A DNA stretch of 6,291 nt from Desulfobacteraceae bacterium (GTDB lineage Bacteria; Desulfobacterota; Desulfobacteria; Desulfobacterales; SURF-7), in assembly GCA_030619585.1 (NCBI GenBank), contig JAUXBD010000093.1, forward strand, positions 1 to 6,291, given 5' to 3'. Both the position numbers and the translations under genes were made by a program. A model generated the notes under the pieces. That model was given only the letters and a program-made list of their open reading frames with translations. It was not told where the DNA came from and made no database searches. This document shows positions 1-4,395 of this stretch, piece by piece. Every line of letters starts with the position of its first letter. Within the stretch, counting starts at the first letter, position 1.

Positions 1-827
1 AACGGGTCCCGGTAAACTCTTTTGGTGAAAACTGAAATGTTTCCGGCTTTCTTTAAGTAGTTTATGTAACCGGACGATTCCGGCAGCTTGTCCTTAAGCT
101 CTTTTAAGGGGGTTTCTCCTTTGGTTTTCAAAAAATCAATTATGTTGTTTCTCAAGGCGAAGAACCTGTCTTTTGGAATGTCAGGATTTATCAAGGATAC
201 ACACTGCTGTGTTTTAAATTTTTTTTTTATACCTTTTAGTTCCCGCTTGCTTACAATAAGTCCCCTTTTTTCCATATGGTGAATCAAGGCTTTGGGGATA
301 CTGTCTCCGGTTAGCTTTCCTCCGACTTTTTTGGAAAGATCCCTCAAAAGGCAGCTTGGTGTCAGCCTGCATAATAGTTCTTTTTCCATTGGTGTGGTAA
401 TGGGGTCTTTGAGAGCTTTTTTCCCTTCAGGTGTAATCTCAATGGCGGAAAAGTCATAAAGATTTATTCCTCCCGGAAGGGAGCCCTTTATAACCTCTCC
501 TATGGGATAGAGGTAGTAATCTGCGATCCATTTAAAAAACGGTATCATTGATGGGGGAAACAAGGGTTCTTCGTCAAGAATATCCAGAACAAGTTTTATC
601 TTTTTTCGATCTATTGATTCATGCTGTTCTATAATATATCCGGTTACCTGGCGGTTTTTGAACGGCACAAGGACTCTTTTACCCCTGGAGATCATTGGAT
701 AAAGATTTTCAGAGACCCTGTATGTGTACGTGTTGTATACAGGCAGGGCTATGGCCACATCTATGTAAGCCCCACTCCCGCTGATCCGGCGTGCAGTCTC
801 TAACGGAGGAGTTGGAATTTGTGACAA
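1..827 (-). CDS. priA: Primosomal protein N' (PriA), N-terminal part, cut by the window edge
   Basis: PriA is the 3'-to-5' DNA helicase that recognises stalled or broken replication forks and reloads the replisome in the cytoplasm. The minus strand is open from a TGA at about 848 to the left edge. It reads as the PriA 3'-DNA-binding domain (YIDVAIALPV, then TYTYRV, GKRVLVPF and VTGYII), followed by a winged-helix region and a linker ending in VYRDP, which in PriA lies just before the helicase core. The helicase lobes and zinc motifs lie outside the window. No ATG is available near the expected N-terminus. The limit given assumes a TTG at 827-825 with AAGGGG 12 bases upstream, giving about 275 residues here. 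A GTG at 758-756, with GGGG 11 bases upstream, is the alternative, but it would remove the conserved YID. Family assignment is confident; the start is not. It is transcribed divergently from the outer-membrane protein gene. Confidence 0.88.
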   Translation of the reverse strand, partial: MSQIPTPPLETARRISGSGAYIDVAIALPVYNTYTYRVSENLYPMISRGKRVLVPFKNRQVTGYIIEQHESIDRKKIKLVLDILDEEPLFPPSMIPFFKWIADYYLYPIGEVIKGSLPGGINLYDFSAIEITPEGKKALKDPITTPMEKELLCRLTPSCLLRDLSKKVGGKLTGDSIPKALIHHMEKRGLIVSKRELKGIKKKFKTQQCVSLINPDIPKDRFFALRNNIIDFLKTKGETPLKELKDKLPESSGYINYLKKAGNISVFTKRVYRDP

Positions 828-853
828 GGCAGAAATAATCCCCTTAGCTCAAA

Positions 854-859
854 ATTATA
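854..859 (-). promoter_or_regulatory. Possible -10 element for priA
   Basis: The minus strand reads TATAAT here, a perfect -10 hexamer. Transcription from it would begin near 847, about 20 bases before the candidate TTG start of priA. No good -35 is visible 16-18 bases upstream. An imperfect inverted repeat (ACCCGG at 864-869, CCGGGT at 884-889) covers that position and might be a regulator site instead. The hexamer alone is weak evidence. Confidence 0.3.
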
Positions 860-988
860 AAACACCCGGATCGCATCCTGGGACCGGGTATTTGGTTTGC
901 TCAACGATTTTTAATTGTGGATAATACCCCAAAGGTATCTTGCGGTCAACCGGGCTTAAAAACAGTCGTCTTCAGTGCTGAAAAACAG

Positions 989-1016
989 TTGCTTAAAAAC
1001 AATAGTGTGTTATATT
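989..1016 (+). promoter_or_regulatory. Candidate sigma-70-type promoter of the outer-membrane protein gene
   Basis: TTGCTT (989-994) and TATATT (1011-1016) are separated by 16 bases, which would place the transcript start near 1023 and leave a leader of about 60 bases. The -35 hexamer is only a partial match. The region is rich in AAAAACA repeats, one of which begins immediately after the -35. I looked for a sigma-54 GG-N10-GC pair around the GC at 991-992 and did not find the GG. Confidence 0.4.
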
Positions 1017-1071
1017 TTTCTTGTTTATTCGGTTGGAGAGTCGGTAATGTTCTTGAAACAGCAATAAAAAC

Positions 1072-1077
1072 AGGAGG
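1072..1077 (+). promoter_or_regulatory. Strong ribosome binding site of the outer-membrane protein gene
   Basis: A perfect AGGAGG ends five bases before the ATG at 1083. It fixes that start over the overlapping GTG-initiated frame at 917 and suggests efficient translation. Confidence 0.85.
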
Positions 1078-1082
1078 AAACC

Positions 1083-1862
1083 ATGAAAAATCTTTTGTTG
1101 TGCATCATCAGTCTGGTCTTTTTGGCAATAACTCCGGTTGTATCACAAGCAGGTCTGCCTCTTATTGAAATAGATGTTGCGGTGGGGGGATGGCAATGCT
1201 CTCCGGAAGGAGATATAGCATATAACCTAACACTCATTGACGATGACCTTGATCTTGAAGACGATCTTGATTTTGATGATGAATCAAAGGTTTTTGCAAG
1301 GGCAAAACTTGAACTGCCGATACCGCTTCTTCCAAATATATATGTTGTGGCAGCTCCAATGGAGTTTACAGGTGATAGCACCATATCAAGGGATATCACC
1401 TTTGGTAATGAAGCCTTCAGCGCAGACTCTGACATATCCTCCAAATTAACCCTTGACCAGTATGACATAGCCCTGTATTACGGAATCCCTTTTTTGGGGC
1501 TGGCCACCATTGGAAAGCTCAACATAGATGTGGGCCTTAATGTGAGGATTATAGACCTTGAAGCAGAAGTGGTTGAGGGTGCTACAACCGAGTCCGAAGA
1601 TATCTCAGTACCCGTTCCCATGGCTTATGTTGCAGTGCAGATCGGCCCCATCGCCAAAATATCGATTGAGGCAGAGGTAAGGGCAATAGCATTTGATGAC
1701 AATAGCCTTACAAGCGTGACCGGACGGTTGAAATTTAATATACTAGGGCCATCATATCTGGCAGCAGGATACAGGTATGACGATATAGATGTTGATGAAG
1801 ATGATGTTGATATAGAAGCAAGTTTCGGCGGGCCTTTTGTGGAAGCAGGCCTTAAGTTCTAA
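1083..1862 (+). CDS. Exported outer-membrane beta-barrel protein, TIGR04219-like
   Basis: This is a 259-residue secreted protein, probably a small outer-membrane beta-barrel. Residues 1-23 form a signal peptide (MKN, a hydrophobic core at 4-16, then the cleavage motif SQA before G24). The cysteine at residue 7 is too early for a lipobox. The mature part alternates hydrophobic and polar residues in strand-like stretches and ends in GLKF; a terminal phenylalanine is the usual recognition signal for the BAM assembly machinery. The segment DFDDESKVFARAKLELPIPL (63-82), running into LPN at 83-85, resembles the conserved region of the TIGR04219 outer-membrane family. I recall this resemblance and did not test it. 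Unusual are two very acidic segments, residues 53-67 and about 233-243, which may be loops that bind cations. The function is unknown. The gene has its own strong ribosome binding site and a hairpin immediately downstream, so it is probably monocistronic. Confidence 0.8.
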   Translation: MKNLLLCIISLVFLAITPVVSQAGLPLIEIDVAVGGWQCSPEGDIAYNLTLIDDDLDLEDDLDFDDESKVFARAKLELPIPLLPNIYVVAAPMEFTGDSTISRDITFGNEAFSADSDISSKLTLDQYDIALYYGIPFLGLATIGKLNIDVGLNVRIIDLEAEVVEGATTESEDISVPVPMAYVAVQIGPIAKISIEAEVRAIAFDDNSLTSVTGRLKFNILGPSYLAAGYRYDDIDVDEDDVDIEASFGGPFVEAGLKF

Positions 1863-1876
1863 TCTGCATTTCTCAT

Positions 1877-1914
1877 GAGCCGGAGCAGCTCCAAAGCTGC
1901 TCCGGCTCGTCTTT
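1877..1914 (+). terminator. Hairpin terminator after the outer-membrane protein gene
   Basis: A perfect 14-bp stem (1877-1890 pairing with 1895-1908) closes a CCAA tetraloop 14 bases after the stop codon. It is followed by GTCTTT, only a short T run, so it is a strong hairpin with a weak U-tract. On the minus strand no T run follows, so it fits the plus-strand gene better than the convergent thiolase unit. A second, A/T-only inverted repeat lies just beyond (TGAAAAA at 1917-1923, TTTTTCA at 1930-1936). Confidence 0.65.
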
Positions 1915-1961
1915 GGTGAAAAACGGTTCTTTTTCAAACAATTATGAGGCCCGCCCAATTT

Positions 1962-2159
1962 TTACGGTGAGAACTCATCCTTTGCGGTGTCCTTAATCTC
2001 AGCCATGCCAATGGTTATGGCAAGGCCGCTTACCACAAGAAGCATAAAAGGAACAAGAACCGCCAAAAAATTTAAAAATGATTCATACCAGACTGACAGA
2101 CCCAGCAAGCCCAGCACAATTGCCGTGCCTGCGCCGGCCAATGTAATTAAAGCCTTCAT
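1962..2159 (-). CDS. Small two-helix membrane protein downstream of the thiolase
   Basis: This is a 65-residue protein with no family that I recognise. It begins MKALITLAGAG. It has two hydrophobic segments, about residues 4-23 (rich in Gly, Leu and Ala) and about 29-52, joined by a short WYESFLN turn. The charged tail is AEIKDTAKDEFSP. This predicts a hairpin in the inner membrane with short ends. A ribosome binding site (AAGGG) lies 7 bases before the ATG. The gene starts only 15 bases after the thiolase stop, so the two are almost certainly co-transcribed. It may be a membrane partner of lipid or acyl-CoA metabolism, but that comes only from its neighbour. No clear intrinsic terminator for the unit follows on the minus strand. 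Confidence 0.7.
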   Translation of the reverse strand: MKALITLAGAGTAIVLGLLGLSVWYESFLNFLAVLVPFMLLVVSGLAITIGMAEIKDTAKDEFSP

Positions 2160-2174
2160 AAAACACCCTTTCCA

Positions 2175-3350
2175 CTATAGTCTCTCGATAATCGTACCTG
2201 TGGCCACTGCAGAGCCGCAGCACATGGTTAGAAGCGCTGTGCTTTTATCCGTACGCTCGAGGATATGCAGGGCTGTTGTGGCAAGCCGCGTTCCAGTTGA
2301 TCCAACAGGGTGTCCTATTGCAATGGCGCCGCCATTGATATTGAGTTTTGACATGTCGGGTTCAAAGACCTTGCACCATGACAGTGCAACCCCTGCAAAC
2401 GCTTCGTTTACTTCATAGATGTCTATGTCATTAAGGCTCATTCCTGTTTTTTTAAGAAGAGCTCTGGTGGCATCAACAGGACCGTCAAGCAGATAGTAGG
2501 GATCTGCTCCCACAAGAACGCCCTGAACGATTCGCGCCCTTGGCTTTAACCCCAGCTCCTTGGCCTTCTCCTTTGTCATCATGAGAATGGCAGATGCACC
2601 GTCGGAAAGCTGCGAAGATGTTGCAGCGGTTGTAAAGCCTCCAGAATCAACAGCCTTTAGCTTTGCCAGTGTTTCTATGTTGCTTTCTCGAAGACCCTGA
2701 TCTTTGTCAACAAGCATTGTCTCTCCGGTGGGCTTGCCGTCATCGCCCACAACCGGCGCCTGGATAGGAATGATCTCCTTTTTGAAATAGCCGGCTTCTG
2801 TTGCGGCAATGGCCTTGGTTTGGGAATCGACTCCAAACTGATCAAGCTCCTCTCTTGTTATGCCCCGCTTTTTGCATATCCTAACCACAGCTTCAAACTG
2901 ATCCAGGGGAATATCATAGGGAAAATTATCAGGGAAGAAAAAACCGGGGCCGTGCTGCACATTGGCGCCCAGTCCAACGTGGCTCATATGTTCCAGACCG
3001 CCTGCAATACCTATATCAATGGCTCCGGCTTTAATAAATGCGTCAACCATATGGAATGCCTGCTGGGCAGAACCGCACTGGCAGTCAACCGTGGTGCATC
3101 CCGCTGTATAGGTGTCACCTTTGTTTAGCCATGCAAACCGTGCATTGTTCCCTGCCTGCTCACCAGCCTGGGTTACGGTTCCGCTGACAACCTGTTCCAC
3201 CATCTCCCTGTCAATACCTGCACGTTCAACCACACCGTTTAAGGCTATTGACAAAACCTCTGTTGCATGGAATCCGCTAAGCCACCCCTTGATGGGATAT
3301 CCTCTTCCAATTGGTGTGCGTGCTGCCTCCACAATAACTGCTTCTCGCAT
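2175..3350 (-). CDS. Thiolase family protein (acetyl-CoA acetyltransferase or 3-ketoacyl-CoA thiolase)
   Basis: Thiolases cleave 3-ketoacyl-CoA with CoA to acetyl-CoA and a shortened acyl-CoA, or run the reverse condensation, in the cytoplasm. With the start used here the protein has 391 residues, the normal family length. The N-terminus REAVIVEAARTPIG is typical. The nucleophile is Cys92 in VDCQCGSAQQA, a variant like that of the CGSxQQA thiolases, some of which act on steroid or long-chain substrates. Asn315 lies in VNEAF, His347 in GHPVGSTG, and the second catalytic cysteine is Cys377 in TMCCG. After Cys377 the usual glycine-rich run is replaced by GSAVATG. An ATG four codons upstream (3362) lies inside the ribosome binding site, so the ATG at 3350 is preferred. 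It leads a unit with the small membrane protein. The substrate cannot be told from sequence: it could serve fatty-acid oxidation or acetoacetyl-CoA formation. Confidence 0.93.
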   Translation of the reverse strand: MREAVIVEAARTPIGRGYPIKGWLSGFHATEVLSIALNGVVERAGIDREMVEQVVSGTVTQAGEQAGNNARFAWLNKGDTYTAGCTTVDCQCGSAQQAFHMVDAFIKAGAIDIGIAGGLEHMSHVGLGANVQHGPGFFFPDNFPYDIPLDQFEAVVRICKKRGITREELDQFGVDSQTKAIAATEAGYFKKEIIPIQAPVVGDDGKPTGETMLVDKDQGLRESNIETLAKLKAVDSGGFTTAATSSQLSDGASAILMMTKEKAKELGLKPRARIVQGVLVGADPYYLLDGPVDATRALLKKTGMSLNDIDIYEVNEAFAGVALSWCKVFEPDMSKLNINGGAIAIGHPVGSTGTRLATTALHILERTDKSTALLTMCCGSAVATGTIIERL

Positions 3351-3354
3351 ATCT

Positions 3355-3360
3355 ACCTCC
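3355..3360 (-). promoter_or_regulatory. Ribosome binding site that sets the thiolase start
   Basis: On the minus strand GGAGGT stands five bases before the ATG at 3350-3348. An in-frame ATG at 3362-3360 overlaps the first G of this site and has no good site of its own, so it is most likely not used. Confidence 0.75.
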
Positions 3361-3371
3361 ATTTTAATTTC

Positions 3372-3399
3372 GCAGGTTATTTACCTGCAGGTCATTGTA
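3372..3399 (-). promoter_or_regulatory. Candidate thiolase promoter with palindromic operator
   Basis: On the minus strand TACAAT (3399-3394) is a fair -10. The upstream -35 is poor. Just downstream, where transcription would start, lies the perfect 10-bp palindrome ACCTGCAGGT (3383-3392). Its left half also pairs with GCAGGT at 3372-3377 across a TATTT spacer. A palindrome overlapping the start site is the usual place for a repressor, for example a TetR-type regulator of acyl-CoA metabolism. No regulator gene is in the window, so this is inference. Confidence 0.35.
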
Positions 3400-3456
3400 T
3401 ACGCTATTCATTTCACCTGATAAACCTTGGAGACAGGGTTGTCGGGATGATAGTGT

Positions 3457-3496
3457 AAAAAAAGCTACCCTGCATTTTAGCCGGGCAGCTTTTTTA
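3457..3496 (-). terminator. Intrinsic terminator after the serine tRNA genes
   Basis: The sequence folds into a stem of GCT, a mismatch, CCC, a mismatch and GC around an ATTTTA loop, flanked by seven A at 3457-3463 and six T at 3490-3495. On the minus strand the hairpin is followed by a run of seven T starting about 35 bases after the tRNA-Ser(GCT) CCA end, a textbook terminator for the tRNA transcript. It would also work on the plus strand, but no plus-strand gene ends here. It separates the tRNA unit from the thiolase promoter. Confidence 0.85.
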
Positions 3497-3499
3497 ATC

Positions 3500-3592
3500 T
3501 GGCGGAGAGAGAGAGATTCGAACTCTCGGTACAGTGTTACCCGTACACTCGCTTAGCAGGCGAGCGCCTTCAGCCAACTCGGCCATCTCTCC
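3500..3592 (-). tRNA. tRNA-Ser (anticodon GCT)
   Basis: This is a complete class II serine tRNA with a long variable arm, 93 bases including an encoded CCA (3502-3500). The acceptor stem GGAGAGA (3592-3586) pairs with TCTCTCC (3510-3504), with G as discriminator. The anticodon stem CTCGC/GCGAG encloses the loop CTGCTAA, placing anticodon GCT at 3557-3555, which reads AGC and AGU codons. The T loop is TTCGAAT. The 3' side of the T stem and acceptor form a six-unit GA/TC run (3505-3516). It lies 7 bases downstream of tRNA-Ser(TGA) and shares its transcript. Confidence 0.97.
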
Positions 3593-3599
3593 AAAAAAC

Positions 3600-3687
3600 T
3601 GGCGGAGGAGGTAGGATTTGAACCCACGGAGCTGTTACACTCTACGGTTTTCAAGACCGCCGCCTTAAGCCACTCGGCCACTCCTCC
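3600..3687 (-). tRNA. tRNA-Ser (anticodon TGA)
   Basis: This is a complete class II serine tRNA, 88 bases with encoded CCA (3602-3600). The acceptor GGAGGAG (3687-3681) pairs with CTCCTCC, with G as discriminator. The anticodon loop CTTGAAA gives anticodon TGA at 3653-3651, which reads UCA and related UCN codons. The long variable arm and T loop TTCAAAT are intact. It is first in a two-tRNA transcript. Confidence 0.97.
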
Positions 3688-3705
3688 GCAAAATAATAAA
3701 AAATA

Positions 3706-3734
3706 TTCATATCACTGTGTGGATTTCGGGTCAA
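3706..3734 (-). promoter_or_regulatory. Promoter of the serine tRNA pair
   Basis: On the minus strand TTGACC (3734-3729) and TATGAA (3711-3706) are exactly 17 bases apart. The expected start near 3699 leaves about 12 bases before the mature 5' end of tRNA-Ser(TGA), as is typical for stable RNA genes. Confidence 0.65.
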
Positions 3735-3774
3735 TGTTTTTGTGGCCGACAACCAGGATGGCCGCATTTGGAAG

Positions 3775-3802
3775 TTGACAAGGAAGGGGATTTGTTTATT
3801 AT
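3775..3802 (+). promoter_or_regulatory. Sigma-70-type promoter for the orphan gene and argS
   Basis: A perfect TTGACA (3775-3780) and TATTAT (3797-3802) are 16 bases apart. Transcription would begin near 3809, giving a leader of about 87 bases before the ATG at 3896. It is divergent from the tRNA promoter; the two -35 boxes are about 40 bases apart. Confidence 0.65.
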
Positions 3803-3895
3803 TAAAAGGAATTTATATGAAATTGTGCACAGGATCGGTAGATATATTAAAAGAGCAAACATCTATGAAGTGTCAAGATTGATAAGGAGATAAAA

Positions 3896-4369
3896 ATGAA
3901 GCAAAAATATTTACTTTTAAAAAACAGTCAAGACAGTGGGTTGGTAATAAAAGAGCTTGCCGAGTTGGAGAAAGGGATTTTTTCTGTTGTGTATGAGGAG
4001 AAATATGATGGTGACATCATTGTATCGGCCATGGAAACAGATCAAGAAGAGTTGGTGTTGGCATTAAGGACTTTAAATTTTTATCCGAATCGCGTTTGTG
4101 CTGAAAAAATAGCAGACGGTATTGCAGACCTCTATGGGGCAGAGGACAAAGAATCTGTTGAAGTGTTGTTTAATGACATCGATTTACTTACAATTGTCAA
4201 GCCTGTCGCTAAAGCTGTGATTGCAGAAAGTGAGACCCCTGCAGAGATTGATGCTTTGCTTGAAGATGACGAGATTGATGTTCCGGATCAAGTGGCCGCT
4301 ATTTTGCCTAAGGTCGGTGTAGATCCTGATGATGACGAAGTTGTAGATCCTGTTGACAAGATTAAATAA
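3896..4369 (+). CDS. Unrecognised acidic 157-residue cytoplasmic protein upstream of argS
   Basis: I do not recognise a family. The start is well supported: AAGGAG at 3884-3889 lies six bases before the ATG, and a good promoter stands upstream. There is no signal peptide and no membrane segment, so it is probably soluble. Residues 1 to about 100 look like a mixed alpha/beta fold (LLLKNSQDSGLVIKELAELE, then FSVVYEEKYDGD). The remainder, from about residue 111, is a low-complexity acidic tail rich in Asp and Glu (LLEDDEID and DPDDDEVVDPVDKIK) with regularly placed prolines, probably disordered. There are single cysteines at most and no obvious catalytic or metal-binding motif. The gene ends 26 bases before argS and is likely co-transcribed with it. 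That neighbourhood could hint at a translation-linked role, but it could equally be chance. Confidence 0.8.
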   Translation: MKQKYLLLKNSQDSGLVIKELAELEKGIFSVVYEEKYDGDIIVSAMETDQEELVLALRTLNFYPNRVCAEKIADGIADLYGAEDKESVEVLFNDIDLLTIVKPVAKAVIAESETPAEIDALLEDDEIDVPDQVAAILPKVGVDPDDDEVVDPVDKIK

Positions 4370-4395
4370 GGCTATATAGCTTACAATATCTATTC

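Noticed and set aside
802..836. Near-perfect ribosome binding site (CGGAGGAG) on the plus strand followed by TTG and GTG codons
   Set aside because: The frame stops after eight codons and lies inside the antisense of priA, so no gene is supported.
864..889. Inverted repeat ACCCGG/CCGGGT as an intrinsic terminator
   Set aside because: The stem is only 6 bp with a 14-base loop, there is no gene upstream on either strand to terminate, and no proper T run follows.
917..1168. 83-codon plus-strand frame overlapping the outer-membrane protein start
   Set aside because: It lacks a ribosome binding site, has no protein-like pattern, and overlaps a gene with a signal peptide and a perfect AGGAGG.
1025..1468. 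147-codon minus-strand frame rich in serine and arginine
   Set aside because: The Ser/Arg run is only the antisense of the Asp-rich segment of the outer-membrane protein.
1987..2418. 143-codon plus-strand frame across the thiolase end
   Set aside because: It is antisense to both the thiolase and the small membrane protein, whose reading frames carry clear motifs or helices.
3500..3687. tRNA 3' ends as an attachment site of an integrated element
   Set aside because: No integrase gene and no repeated tRNA 3' fragment is present in the window.
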